Positions 1-14,400 of a stretch of DNA of 64,000 nucleotides are shown in pieces. Every line of letters starts with the position of its first letter. The stretch's first letter is position 1. A program made the position numbers and the translations under genes. Source of the DNA: Holacanthus passer (taxonomy: Eukaryota; Chordata; Actinopteri; Pomacanthidae); assembly GCA_025331565.1 (NCBI GenBank), contig JAFREQ010000009.1:7801501-7865500 (forward strand). The letters are read 5' to 3'. The notes under the pieces are model-generated. The model worked only from the letters and a program-made list of their open reading frames with translations, did no database searches and had not been told where the DNA came from.

Positions 1-547
1 ATAATATAACAGAATTACACTCATGAGGGCCATTTTTCTGAATTATGGGTACTTTGACTTTTTATACATAATTTTAATCTAATTTAACTTACAGAGTTTT
101 ACTTAATTGGCAAATGAAGGAATATAATGCAAATTGTAATTGTATTGGAGTATTTTCATATTACTACTTTTACTGATGTATAGGATCTGAATACTTCCTA
201 AATCACTATAATTATTACTGCTTCAAAGGCTTGGTTAATATATAATAAATAATATATAATAAATCAATTATTAAAATGTTTGAAAATGGGAAAATAATGT
301 TTGTGTGTGTGACTGTGCTAAGAAAGAATGTAGGTGGAAAAAAGGAAAAGGGCAACATTTGTGTGCAAGGTTCAGTAAACGTGCTTATGGGACTGCATTG
401 GACTGATCTATGAGGCAAAACTCAAATGAAATGATAATGTGATTCTTGATCCAGTTTTCCATCCTGCAGTTTGAAGTTGTGCTTATATTTGTTTCACACA
501 AAGCTCAGACTTGCCACAACTGTAAGTACAGTTAATATAACACTTAC
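1..547. other. ksr2 intron following coding exon 4 (partial)
   Basis: AT-rich intronic sequence with no coding signal. Bases about 140-205 resemble the 3' end of the dispersed family seen complete at 55631-56327 (shared GTATAGGATCTGAATACTTC). The next ksr2 exon is outside the window. Confidence 0.6.
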
Positions 548-1049
548 TTTGGTGTCTGTGTGTCATCCAAGCGATTCCCCAGCTGGAACTCGTGGGATTT
601 GCTGCGGTGCAGTGCGGTGAAGCCCGGCAGCAGATGGATAAGCTTGCGGCTCGGCGGAGGCGGCGTTCCCGGGGCCTTCACTTTGTTCCTTCGTCGCATG
701 GGGGGAGTGCCAGGCGGGGTCATGGTGTTGACCACCAAGGGAGTCCGAGGAGGTGTGTGGCCAAAATGCCTCTGGCGGGGTGACGGGGGGAGGGAGCGAT
801 GACCAGAGTCCAAGGGTGGGAAGAGCCCTAAGGCGGGGCTGTCGACGGTCAGTCGATCGGCATATAAAGGGGGGGCCAGGGCCTGGGGGCTGTGGCACAT
901 GTGCTGGTTGTACTTGGACTGGACTTTGGGGCTTTGGGAGAGCTGGAACCGGATCCACTGACTGGCCTCTGGCTGGCACACCGGAGTGTTTTCCTTGCCC
1001 GATTCAGAGGTGGGCCACTGGATGGACCAGTCCTGCTTTGCCTGGCTCC
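548..1049 (-). CDS. ksr2: ksr2 coding exon 4 (Pro/Ser-rich linker, residues 157-322)
   Basis: Acceptor CTTCCAACAG|GG and donor CCAAA|GTAAGTG, phase 2 out. Encodes QDWSIQWPTSESGKEN, SGHRSLPPSPRQRH, TPPRTP, the repeated PPGTPP motifs and the basic run RRRNK, then LPGFTALHRSKSHEFQLG. In the paralogue KSR1 the matching RSKSHE serine is a 14-3-3 docking phosphosite; that it acts the same way here is inference. Confidence 0.95.
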
Positions 1050-4000
1050 CTGTTGGAAGAAGATACAGACTGAATTCATGCCAGTGAAACATCTGGTTGA
1101 GACATACTGCATCAAATGCGAGTTAGAGGGTTCACACTCATTACAAAAAGACAGATTTTCTTGCATATCTGTGGTGGTTTCTAGCCATGAAAATGGTTTT
1201 AGTTCATTTGTCAGATTTTGAGATATCTGTCTATAAGCTTTGTAACTCAACACCTACACAATGGAGGTAAATTACATTTTGTTAATGCTAAATTACAATT
1301 TATTATTATTATAATAATTTTCATTGGAACTACTTTCTACTGGAGAACCAGTCAAGTGAAGTCAATTTTATTTACATTGCCCAGAATCATAAATCACAAT
1401 TTGCCTCAAAGTATGAACAGCATATGACTCCCTCTGTCCTTAAACTGTTTAGTCCCTATGAAAACCTATGAAACTTTGTATAAGAAGACGTTGCTGTTTC
1501 AGCACTGAGAGCACCTCCGTTGTAGAAATCTCAGGGACAGATGCCTCAAAACCTGAGCAAATGAAACCAGAATTATCTGCATTTCTAGAAACCACTTGGG
1601 TTGATTGAGAAAAAATTTTTTTCATAATTTGAGTGAACATTTTTGTCTAACACGGTGTATCGAGTTAAATTAAATTGGTTCATGTCATGCACTTAATACT
1701 AAAACATCCATTTGCTCGACTTCTTGATTACAGTGGTGAGAGTAATCCTGGCAGCAGACGACCAGCAAATGTGCTCAATTTGGGTAATGAAGAACTGACT
1801 TGGCTGTTATCAGACGTGAACGTATTAGTAGTGCAGTGTTCAAATATGCTGATGTGGAGCAGATTAAGCATGAATGAATGGAGCGAGAGAGTGTGAATAA
1901 TGGAAGAGTATGCCAAAACAGAACAGGGCAAAGCTGCATGAGTCACAAGCCAACTTCTACCGAAACCAAACTTTCTGCTGAATGAGGAACAAAGAGAGGC
2001 GCAGAGGCAAAATAGTTGAAGGTGATCAGCCAGAATGAGTGTTTTTGAGCTCAGATGACAATACTTTACCTCCATTACTGTGCAATTTATCCTCCTCAAG
2101 TTGTTCTTCAGAAAGAAACAAAAAAAAGAATGTGTTTATTGATCTGGCAGAGACACAGCTGAAATAGTGCAATATTCTGCTTGTCTTCCCATCTGCAGTT
2201 ATGCATAGCCAAAAGGCTGTTCAGCAAAACAAAACATAATGTCGGTAGAATTGATCCTGGGTACATTTCAGCAGATGCAGTTTCCCATGCATGATGACTG
2301 AGTCAGAGCAAAAAGTGACCTCGCAGTCTTCCAAATCTGCTATTGACCGCTAAGCCACATTTAATGCAAATCTCTGTCAACAACCCTGCACTTTTTTCCC
2401 TTTTTGTGTTTTGTGTCATTATTTCTTGTCCCTGTGACATTGTCTCTGAGGAACGACATAAGCATCAAAAACACAAACTTCAAACACAATATAGACACCA
2501 GCAACATCAAATGAACCACGAAAAATATCCCCCATAAAAGGTCCCAGTGGAATTGCAAAACTTGATGGGGGGAAAAGAACCCTGCAGCCTTTCCTATTCT
2601 GTAATGTTATGAAGAGAAGAGGCCGCGAGGAACCACGAGTCCTGGGAAGAGACGTCTGTGAAGACACGAGGGACGTAATATACAGGAATTTTCAAGATCT
2701 CATTTTCTTTTTTTGTTTTTAAATATATTTTAGTCATCTGGATGGGGGGTTCTTAAATTTCTTGTTAACAACCCCCAAAAAGACACCTGCTGTTGAGACC
2801 AAAGGTGATTGAAAACTTGTTTCGCTAAACTTGCAGGCGCTACTGAAACATTGCAAACCTTTTTGTTTTAATCAGAAACAGCAGTGTAGTTAAGTCGGTG
2901 GCTGGAAAGACAACATTTTTTTTAATATAGCAACAAATACTTGTGGTTCTGTTTGTCTTCTTTTTAGTAATTATCAAACTGAAATTAAAATGTATGTTTA
3001 TTTTTTCAACATGCAACACCTTCATTGAGTTTTCTTTTTGAATAGAGAAGAGAGTTCATTCAGTTGGAGAACTTGTGCATTTAACTCTCCTGGTTGAAGC
3101 ACAAAGTACAAAAGATGAGCCACTGAAGAGACAGTTATTTTTCTCAGGAATAGGTGGAGACCAAAACAAAGCTAAAACAGGAGTGAATATTGGATTTACA
3201 TTCATCAGGTAGTCACAAAGAGAATAAATCTTAATGTTGTCCCGTGTCCACTATATGAGATCCCAATTACAGCATAGCTTTGCGCCTATGACAGTCTTAT
3301 TCTCTATATAGTAACAGCAGCTGAGGCTCATGGGTATTGTAGAATTTATAGCCATCTGTCATACCAAGCTGACAAAACCAAACATAACTTCTAAGAAACA
3401 ACACTGAAATATTTAAACCACCATCACATAAACCTACAATATCCTAAAAAGGGTATTCCACAATCACATCAAAGTCTGTTTTACAGGTCTTGTCTAGTCC
3501 TACTGCATGTGTTGTATAAAGCCTTTCACTGCACCAAAAAATAAAAGTGATGTCACACAACACATCTCAGCCTCTGACTAAACTATCAGCAGTCAAGTTG
3601 CAATGTGGGTAATGCAGGTCTGAAGTTTTGACAAGGAAGAAGAATAAGAGGAAAAGAAATGTCTCTGGTTTTGCTGCATCAATTTTTTATCCTTTTCTTT
3701 AACTGTCCATAAGTTTAGCAATGTCATGGAAGTGCAATATACAGTATCCATGTAAGAACACTGAAAATATAATTTTTACAATAGTAAAACATGAAATCAC
3801 ATTAATAGCATTAGCTGTCATTTTTTACATTGACTGATGTTCCAAAAATACAGGCAAGAATTGACTAGTCTCATGAATACACACTCTGTTGACAGCTGTG
3901 ATATGCACCTATGGATATTAGTCAGTAGGATCTCTTGAGGTGCTCCTGATCTACCCTCAGTGTTGCTGCCTGAGGACCCCACTCACCCGTTAAGAGGCCC

Positions 4001-7000
4001 AGATCTCAACCCTGAGAACCCCCTTCAGATGGACATCGAGATGCAGAAGGGAGGAGTGGGCCCGAAAGAGTGCTCATCCACAAACGTAGGGAAAGATGAG
4101 GGGGGGTGGTCAATCAAGCCTCCTTTATTAGCAGGCCACTCCAGAAATGTAAAAGACTGACCCCACGTGAATGACCACAACTAATCAACAGCCACTGAAG
4201 AGTTCACATCACCGAGGCTGAGATTACAGAAGAGAAAGCTGATTCCTTGTGGTCAGGTCTCACATGAGGTTCCAATTTGTACTGTCCATGTTCAAATTTG
4301 TACCTTTTAAAATCTAACAAGATAGTTTTTTGTAAGTGTCAGCCAATCACCTTTGATTTAAATTATAAGCTTCCCTTCGGTAATTATATTCTCGAATGAG
4401 GCGGCCGCGCTTTAAAAAATGCTTTTGACGGAGCTTATCAAGCCGATACCCGAGTGAAATTTCTCTGCAAGAGAAGCAATGAACTTGAATCACACTCATG
4501 AAACTGTTGCTTCAAGTAATGAGTCAATTCATCAAGCGCACTAGTATCTTAGCAACTGCTTCAGCAATATAGTAACGGGACCCGAATTTCTGGATTCACA
4601 TGATCTCACCTGAGCTAAAGCCTCGGGCACGCAAAACAAGCTCGCTGCTAAATGAGATGCAGGACGCACAGTGAGCATAACCCCTTTGAGATCTGTGATT
4701 TAAGTTAATTTGTGAGGCTCGTGCTTGTTAGCGAGTGAGCTTTAGAAGCTGCTTTTCACAGAGAGAAAATATATTCAGTCTCGTAATTTATCACAACTTC
4801 TAAAAGGGGCTAAATTCAACGGGGCAGTGACTTTGTGATATAAGGGATTGACAATCTTCAGTCAGATTCTGTGACAGCATTAGTACTGTGCTTATGAAAC
4901 TCACATTACAATATTGCTTTTAAAAACTTTATTGCTCTTTTTCGTTGCATTGAGTAATATTTAATGGTATACTATACAGGATTTTCCTAAAAAACAAACT
5001 CATACGAAAGCATTCCCTCTTATGAACCACAAGGTGTGTGACGGTGTATTCATCTGCACACACCCTGATCTTTGCCTCTCTTTTTTTATTTTCTTCTTGT
5101 GTCGGGGACATTTCTGGAGTGCAACCTTTGGGCAGCGCGCAGGTGAGGTCAAGACTTTATAAAAAGGTAGCGACCAGGTGACAGACCATAATCAGCATGC
5201 ATCTAAGAGGAGGGTGAGTCTGGGGTTGGTTTTCACCCGCTGGCGAGTACTGAAGGAGAGGTGTTTCCTAAACTAAGCTGTTGCATCGCTGTTCAGATGC
5301 ACTGCAAGTGAACACATCGTTGTTCACGCAGTCTGACAGTGGTCAGCATTGATTCTTACTGTCTTCAGTTCAGTTGCTAGTTCACTCTGTCAAATTATGT
5401 TCAGTACAAAACTAGCCTATGCAAGCACTGCACGTAAGGTTCAAAGCTCAACAACCTATTATTTACGACTGAGTTGTTGCTGAGCTGTTTACGTGGCTTT
5501 TGTGGTTCTTTTTAATTCTTTAAACAAGAAAGTAATTTACTGTGGATCACAGCTGAGGTGGCAACATCTCTCTCAGTCACCAGTAATTAAAGCCCCACTG
5601 CTAAAAGTCACTGATTCGTTCAATGACGAAAGTGATTCAGTACAACCAGTTCACTTTGAAAATTAATTTATGAAAATTTGTTCATACATACAACCCCTGC
5701 AAACTTGGCCTCAAGCCTTTAAGTGGCTGTAATCAATATTTTTATATGTGTATACGTGAGTTGTTTGTAATGACAAACCAAAAAAGAAATGACGCCCAAC
5801 TTAACTTTTTTTCTCAATCTGCTCTCCTTAGCCTCATTTCCAGATGCAAAAGGCAGATGTTTTCAGTGAAGAATCAGTAGAGGTTTGCAAATAGCTTAGG
5901 AGCAAACGTAGTGCCTTAGCTCATTCATTTGGTTTTATGGTTTGGACCTTAATGTTAGTGTTTTGGCCCAACACCAAACAGCAGACGGACAAAGCTACTA
6001 GCTCGTGAACATAATGGAGCATTTAACAGCTAAAGAGTGAATATTGGACTTGCATTCATCAATTGGCCACTAACATGACAAATGAATGATAATGTTGCTT
6101 CATGTATATGTTCTTTAACTTTAAAAGGTGATAATAAGTCAGCCTTGTGATTACGGCTTGTTTCTGCTGCCCCCAAGTGGCCAGAAAAACACTTCTTGCA
6201 GTTTTAGTATTTATGTATTTCTCTATGACTATGATTAATGTATTTAATTATTGTTCGACATTCAACCTCATCAGGACTGTGTGTGATTGACTGACAGCAA
6301 CCAAACAACCAACTGACTGTGATCAGATGTTTTCAAATACAGATCGGCGGCATTTGGTAAAATGAGCCCGGTCTGCTTCAAACCAGTGAGAAGAGCATCA
6401 AGAAAAAAAAAGTTTGTTCATGTAGGATCCCATCAGTCTGAGCTAGAAGCTGATTGAGAAAACAGCTTTTCACAGACATATGAGTGATATCAATCTTTTC
6501 ATCTTAATCAAAATAGATGAAGTGAATAAATGTATTTTTCCATAACGCCACACTCTTCCTTCCTCGGAGACCAACCTTTCTTCCCGTGTACGTATTAGCA
6601 AACGCTGGTCGTGTTTATGCATAACTTCAGATGTAATTTTGGAGCCACATCATCATCCATTCTCTCCTCTCACCTGAATAACCCTGCATCTCCACATCAA
6701 GTGTCGATCCAAACAATGCGCCGAGCGTTCACGGCTGCTTCTCCTCTGAGGTGATTAATGCAAACAGCACACCCCAACACCATTAATAGGGCAATCTTAA
6801 CATGCAGTGAGGCTTTGAGAAAGGCAGATAACAGCCTCATAATTGGACTAATTACCTCTAGATGTGTTGCTTCTTTGGGCTAAATGGCAGTGAAATGCCA
6901 CTGAGACAAGGGCTGGTCTATCTTACCGCCACTGTAAACAGGATTTGGCGAAAAGGGCAATGGCTGCGCTCAATAGATGCAGTGTCCCTTTTTAATCTGG

Positions 7001-8427
7001 CCTCTTTTAAGTTGAGGGTTTGTGGACGTTCTGGCAGCGTAATCAGTGGGACTCAAAGTTAGACTCAGCTAATTAGTTAACAGCCAATAAGAACCACCCG
7101 GGGCTGTTCAGGAAGACAGGTGTCGGGGGGTTCGGTCAATGCTTCTTCTGGTTGTTTTCCTTCCCTCGTGTGTCTGCTCTTCACCTCCTGTCGTCATTGC
7201 ATCTTTCTCACCCTGATTCTCTCTCATGTTATTCCGCGTCCTCCTTTCCCCACACTCCTTTCCTCTCCTCCCTCACATATTCTGCACCTCCCTCTCCTCT
7301 CTCTTCCTTCACCTCTTTTTTTCTCTCGCTGATGGCATTTGAAGCCAATTAGGTGTTTTGTGTGCATGTGAAGCTGTCTCCAGGCGGGGCAAGGGGACAT
7401 TCCTCTAAGCTATCACAGATTACAGGGGAAAGTCACCGAGGAGACCTGTCGTGCTAAACAAAGATCAACACTATTAGCCTGATCAACAGAAAAACTCAAG
7501 AAATTCTCCATGTGAAAATGTTTGTGTGAGTGTGTGTGTGTCTGCGTATGTGTGTGTGTGTGTGTGTGTGGACTTGTCTACAGGGGCGGGCTGGATAATG
7601 TGTGTACATTGCGGCACAAAGGACCGACCGGCTGCCTCCGAAATGTATGACTCATCCTCATTGCAACTCGTGGACTGCAATCCCAAGAGTCTGTAGTGAA
7701 AAAATTCTATTAACTTGCATTAGTTTCCTTCCTCCTCCATTACACCACAGAGCAACATACATTCCCTTATTATGTTCTCCATCTCTCCGGTTATGTGATG
7801 TGTAAACTGCCAAGATTGTATAGTATATGAATGTCCATGTCTGCCAATTTAAACATAATTCCTGATGACTCATAAAACTGGAACAACATAATTTCTTTTT
7901 AAAAAACGTGGCATAAATCTGTAAATCCTTCTCTGCGCTCTCATTCATGTTGGTGGAATATATATATGTACTTTTGCAACAACCTCCAGGATTTAAAGAG
8001 AAATATATAACTCTTTAAAAAGATGTGAGAACATCCTCCGCTTCTTGCTTAACAGTGGTTAAGTGCTAAACACTCTCACGGGGCTGTGTAACCCTTCAAA
8101 AGCACATGCCCGTCTCCTACTCTCGCATACGTGCTGACACACAGGTACTCGCACAGTCCCACCAACGCACAAACACACAGATGTGCCGATGTTTCGAAGC
8201 TATGACATATCTCCCTCTCCAAGCTCCATCTGGGTAAGAATATGAAAAAAAACGGTGCCGCACGCCCTTTATTTCTCTCGGCTGAAAGTGCCTCTCACCG
8301 CTCTGTGTGGGGGTTGTGGTGTTGCTGTGGTGCATTCACACATTGCTAGCCAGTCCCCCTTGTTAGAGAGCCCATTAGTGGCTCTGTGTGGCCAGACCCT
8401 GCCTTTGGAGAGAGAGCGAGGGAGAGG

Positions 8428-8475
<48 letters not shown>

Positions 8476-11400
8476 GGAGGGGAGTACGATCGAGGCGAAA
8501 AAGAGAGGCAGATGATAAATAATAAGCAGGTTTCTAGTCCATAAAAGATGTAACCCTTGATGTAATACCAATATGTTTGGCAAATTTACATCTGGGCTTT
8601 TTCCACAGCCTTCAACTACATCTCACGGTCTTTACCAGAGGATGGAGTTTGCTTAGTGTATGAAACTTTGGTCTTGTGATAACAGTTATTCATAAGATGG
8701 GGGGAGATCTTAACTCTTGTTTTCAAACACGTGTTTTGGGATCAAATGTAAATGGCCTCTGTGATCTTTAACAAATTCACAGTCTATACTAAGGCTGTCA
8801 CCATTTATTCAAAATTCAAAGTTCTACTGTGGGAAAAAATGTAATATTCAATCTGCAATGATCTGTTTGAATTCACAGTTCACAGTGTATAAGCGCAGCG
8901 GGCCGTGCTTTGTATGCTCTCCAAAATATGCACCTGCTGCATGTCTGGTTGGCCTCTGAGGAAACGAGCTGCTAATGGTTCAATTTATTGATCCACACAA
9001 ATGTTAAAATTACAGTGCTAGCAACCACAACATAAGCTGCTTGTGAAAACCAGAGCAAAATCAAAACCAATCAGAGCGCCCACTCGGAAGGGGTCAAAGG
9101 TCAACGAGCAGAAGTCAGTGGATGGCCAGGTGCATGCCGGCCATTCACATCCAAGCAGAAATTTGCAAAAGATTCTGGCAGCGGTGGGATTCGAACCCAC
9201 GCCCCCGAAGAGACTGGAGCCTTAATCCAGCGCCTTAGACCGCTCGGCCACGCTACCTGCATATGTGTGAAGTGACATCTTCAAATTGCTTCTTTTGTCC
9301 AACTAATAAAACTGAAAGACTCATTCATTTACCATCATAAATGACAAAGAAAAGCAGTAAATCCTAATATTTAAGAAAGTGGAACCAGCAAATGTTTTTT
9401 TTCTTTAAAAAAACTGAAACAACAAAGTTGCTGGCTAATTTTCTTTAAATTGACAGTGCTGTAAATAAACAACTGGAAAAAACTGGAGTGTTTCTCTAAC
9501 TCAGGCCAGTAGTGAGAAGCTGGGGGCCTCAGGATGAAGAAAGTGAGGGGCTGGACAAATCTCCTCAATCAGAGTTAACTCTCTTTAGAAGGCTGTGCTA
9601 CAGTCGCAGCAGGCCGGCTGGTCATACCCACTTTATGCTACTTCATGACAGGGCGGGTCAGGGACTCTTGCAATGGAGCATCAGGTAACAGAAGTCAAGA
9701 ATACATTTTCACATGGACTAAATGTAAAGGTAAATGACTGGATATATTTTTGGATCTTGGGCAAAGCCTTTGTGTTTTGACTGAATTGACTCACTTTGGG
9801 GACATTAGCTCTTGTCTCACTGAACTCTCAGTCATGACAGTTTTTTTCAGATTAATGATATTAGATGTACTTACTATCATGTCCAAATTGGACTATTGGA
9901 CTCATTCCAATTAGAAAAATATATCAGGTGCGAGGGGACAAAAACAAAACTGGGACATCTTTAGTGTGAACTTAGCCAAAGTCTTAGAAAGTGATGGCAA
10001 AAGAGAGCTCGTCTCTAGAGGGGTCTGACTGGTCTGAACCCAGCTGGACTTGAGGCATGGGCGGCTGGGACAGACTGACGGACTCTGCCATGGGACGCCT
10101 GCCTGTCTGCACGTCTGTCTGACTTTCAACATCCGCCTCCGTCCAATCAAGTCGATGAGACAGAGAGAACGGAGGGAAGTTGAGGGAGCGCACAGGGAGG
10201 CGAGCAACTCCAGCAGTCTGACAAACGAGCACAGGGACCAACAGAGAGGTGTGAATATTTGGAGAGGACAGCTGAGCACCTGCAGAATCGCAAACAGCCT
10301 GGACTTAAGGCTGGGCTGGAGAAAACCTGTTTGTCTGAATGCCTGGATCCTTATTCATTACATAAAAATTCAACAAATGCTTTGAAGAACAGCCAATTTA
10401 AACCTCCTCGAATGAAACACTCTTTTAATAAAGCTCGGTTTTGTTGAGGGCACATCGAAGAAATAGTACTCATCAAGTTAATTTGCTTAATTACTTAGCA
10501 GAGTCTTGCTTCTGAAAGGACATCTGTTACAGAACAGTGTGTGTGTGTGTATGTGTGCGTGTGTGTGTGTGCGTGTGTGTGTTTGAGTGGGAGTAGAGGA
10601 GAAACAGATATGTTATCAAATGGGTTTACAAGAGGTTGTTACTAAACCCAACAACCCAGTTTGAGTGATGATCTACTGCCCCCTTTTGGTTCATTTCTAT
10701 CATTGCAAACATTTTGGCCTAAGGGAATGAAAACAAGATACAGTCTGTGACGCCACCTGGTGTGCACACATGCAACAACAGAAATGCCCTCACAGCAGAT
10801 GCCTCAGCAAGTCCCACCTGTCTGTAAAAGACACTTTTTGAACAAATCAAATATAATAATGATTATATTTGAATTATTTTCAGGAACATAATGAAATATT
10901 TTACAACAGTTATATTATGAGAGAGTCAATCTTCACAATTCAAAACTGTGGTTTTAAGCAAACGGGAGAGAAAATGCCTAATTTGTGGGTCCTTCACACT
11001 CTCATATGGCATCAAACATCACCTGACCTAATAAAGCAATGTCAGCCTCACCAACATAAATTTCCTTGTTCAATTATTTGTGGGAAAAACCACCATGATT
11101 GCACATATATTAACAGCTGTGACTCAGGAGGTAGAGCAGTTTGTCCACAAGTTACAGGGTTGGTTTGTACCTCAGATCGTCCTGTCCACATGGTGAAGTG
11201 TTCTGGACACAGAACACCAAATTGCTCCAGATGGGCAGCACCTTGCACGGTAGCTCGCTAGCATCGGTTTGTGCGTGCGTGCGTGTGTGTGTGTGTGTAT
11301 GTGTGGGCGAATGAGAGGTAAGCTGTAAAGCACTCTGTGTAGAAGCGCTACATAGATGCAGCCATTTAACATTTACTTCACCATTTACAATATGCTCCCC

Positions 11401-14400
11401 TTACAGACAACATTCACCAGTACGTAAACCTCCGCGGCTGAATAAATGCTCAATAACTTAAAATGATTCTGCAATGGACCTCAACATGTCGCACATGAAC
11501 ATCGCACATCAGCAAAGGCAAATATTTAGACAGTTGCTTTTGGTTGCCATATGTGGTAAGTGGAAGCTTTGACTGGCCTTATAATGATACATTAAGACCA
11601 CAGACCATTAAGACTTCCGATCACTGTGTTTCAAGAAAAGGCTAAAGCCTCAAATACACAAGCCATCAGAGCTGAGAAAGCATCATATAAAGTAGCACAA
11701 AATGGGGTTTCATTCATTTCTCTTTTACAGAATTTTAAAAAACATCAGATCAATTTGGTTCCATATTGACAAAGCACACCTATGAAACTTGTAATTCAAA
11801 GACAGGATCTGTCTCAAGTTCTTCATTAAGAAAAAAAAACCTCAATTTAAAGCAGGAATAAGTAGCAACTTATAGATCTTAACTTCTACAACAGTAACTA
11901 CAGATAATGTAAATTGTGCCAGAAAGTTGAAGTAATTGAAAATCATGAATTAAAGGAAAAGTTTGACGTTGGGAAATTAGTTTTCTTGTGGAGAGTTAGA
12001 TGAGAAGATTAATACAATCCTCAGGTCTGTGAGCTAAGCATGGAGAGCTTAGCATAAAGACTGTTTACTGGACTGCTAAGAAACTTGACATACAGTTTAG
12101 GTCGGCCGGATAAAGTAATGTAATGGTGAATAAATGCACCTAAAACAACAAGTCAAACTAGTCACTGTATAATAATGTGAGAAAAATGTAAGTTGTCCAG
12201 TCCTACTACAACATAAGAGTCTGGCCCATTCAAGCCTGTCACATGTCAGCCTGATTCTTGTGGCACATTTACTATCTGCTCTTTGCCTTTCTCATACATT
12301 GACTCTCCTTTTCCAACTTCTCACATATTTCTCTGCCTGTTTGGACCCCTGCCATTTCCCTGACCCTTAACTGGACAGGTTTGCCTTCTCTTCAGAGTCT
12401 GCCTGGTTTTGATCTCTGCTTGTTTCTGACTAAGGCTTAACTTTACCTGCTGGGTCTCTCAGTCATGCTTTTGGGTTCAAACCTGGTTTTACTGAGTTGA
12501 CAGGAACGTGAGCTAAATTGATAAACTGAGTTTGCTGACTTATATTTCTGCTTCACATTAGTCATTGTGGATTTTTTTTTCCAGATGATTACTGTTGATT
12601 ACTTGACATTTCAAGTAACACCCCACAAATCTTTTGCTATGAATGATGTCATGTTGATTCATAATAATAGTGATTTATCCGCTTCATGAAAGCTGTTGTT
12701 TTAAACAGGTGGTGTCTTATTTCAGAAAAAAAGTGATTCAGAATAAAGAGAAGAACTGAACCACTGTAAAAATGCTGAACATATGAAGCAAACAGTGCCA
12801 CCTACAGTAACTCTACAGTACTGGGCACACTGCATTTAATAAGTCAAGACATATATAAGATTATATATGTCTTGACAATTCAAAAAACTGGAGGATCTGC
12901 TGGTTTCAAACTACATTAATGCTGAGTTAAATGAGTTTATTTTTTCTAGCTGAAATGGGGAAAAAGGTTTTTGTTACATCCTTTGAATGATGATGAATGC
13001 TGTAAATTCTGGTCTAGTTTTTATAGTCCATATAATAATAAATCATATATGTTGTGGTAATACTATATTTGTGATAAGATGTAATCATCTCAGTGATCAT
13101 TAGTGTCATATGTATCTAACATATCACCAAACTCTCATATCTCACCCATCATAGTATTTTTCATATTCAAAATTTAAACATAACTGATTCTACCATATAT
13201 TCTTTATAATTGTGATTCAGTTGTTGTTTAACCTGGTTGGTCGAGTCCCTGTCACTGGCACTGTAAGCCTTTACTATACACTGTGGCCTATACTGTGTGA
13301 CTACACTCTTGATAATATACAGTACAAACAAACATACACAAATAAAATGCATCTGTTTTCCACTCCTGTTCTATATGTCATCTCATCGTCTCCATCTCAA
13401 AATCACTCGCAACTGTTCTCCTCTTCTGAATTGATTAAAATGGAATAATGCATCTCACACATCATATAGAATCACGAGCAGGATAATGAGGTAATTGTTG
13501 GTTGTTGTTATTGAATACAGTAGGATGTTGTCCTGCTTTTTCAGTATGCTTCACAACACCGTCTCTGTATGTTTTGACTCATTAACTACAGATTGTAAAT
13601 ATTTCCCATCACTGCAAACCAGTTGATAAACCACACTGCAGGTTTCTAGATTGATTTCCTGCTTTCTAGACAGCCACTGGATTTTGGAGGTGATTAAAAA
13701 TTTAAATTCATTGTATGGGTTCCTCAAAGAAACATTAGAGCAACACAAAGTGAAACCACTTTGAAAGCAGCAGTCATTGTTGGTGCATTTAAGGATTCTC
13801 AGACATCTGAGATTTGAAAGTAAGGAATTCACATGCTGTGTTATTGGGAAATCTGGGCCTGTGTGATCAGTGAGAGAGACTTTATTAATAACAATATGAA
13901 AATTATTTTGATCATTTCACTTAAATGCATTAAATGCAAACCGCCACGAAGACACATAACAAATACGCCCTGGCTCATAAACAGCCTGTCATATATCTTG
14001 ATAATAGAACATAGAAGTTTTATAATTGTCCACAGACAGTTTTTGTAGTTGTATTAGCAGAAATAATAACATAAATATTTTCAAAGTCAATTAGAAAAGT
14101 GCAATTAAGACAAATAGACACAACAAATTTGCTCTTAATTTCAATAATAAGAATAACTTTTTAATAATAAAACTAAAATGTTTCAGGAAAAAAGTGGTTA
14201 AATTAAACTGTTTCTTCTGGTCTTTATTAAAAATAAAACATTTCATCTCATTAATAATGATCACCACACTGAAACTGAACATTTTATGGTGATACATTTT
14301 TTAGCTATATCGCCAAACCCAAGGGAAATCAGACCCAGAGAAGAAGAAATAAGGGAACATACCTGTTGTGAAAAATTTTAAGAATTCAGTTGTTCATAAT

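Noticed and set aside
753..1221. Several plus-strand frames of 100 codons or more
   Set aside because: They are the antisense and shifted shadows of ksr2 exon 4, which is GC-rich.
4401..4408. NotI site GCGGCCGC as a vector-insert junction
   Set aside because: Flanks on both sides read as continuous genomic DNA with no vector sequence; a chance CpG-rich octamer.
9018..9225. 60-codon frames on both strands overlapping the tRNA
   Set aside because: They run through the tRNA gene itself and have no support.
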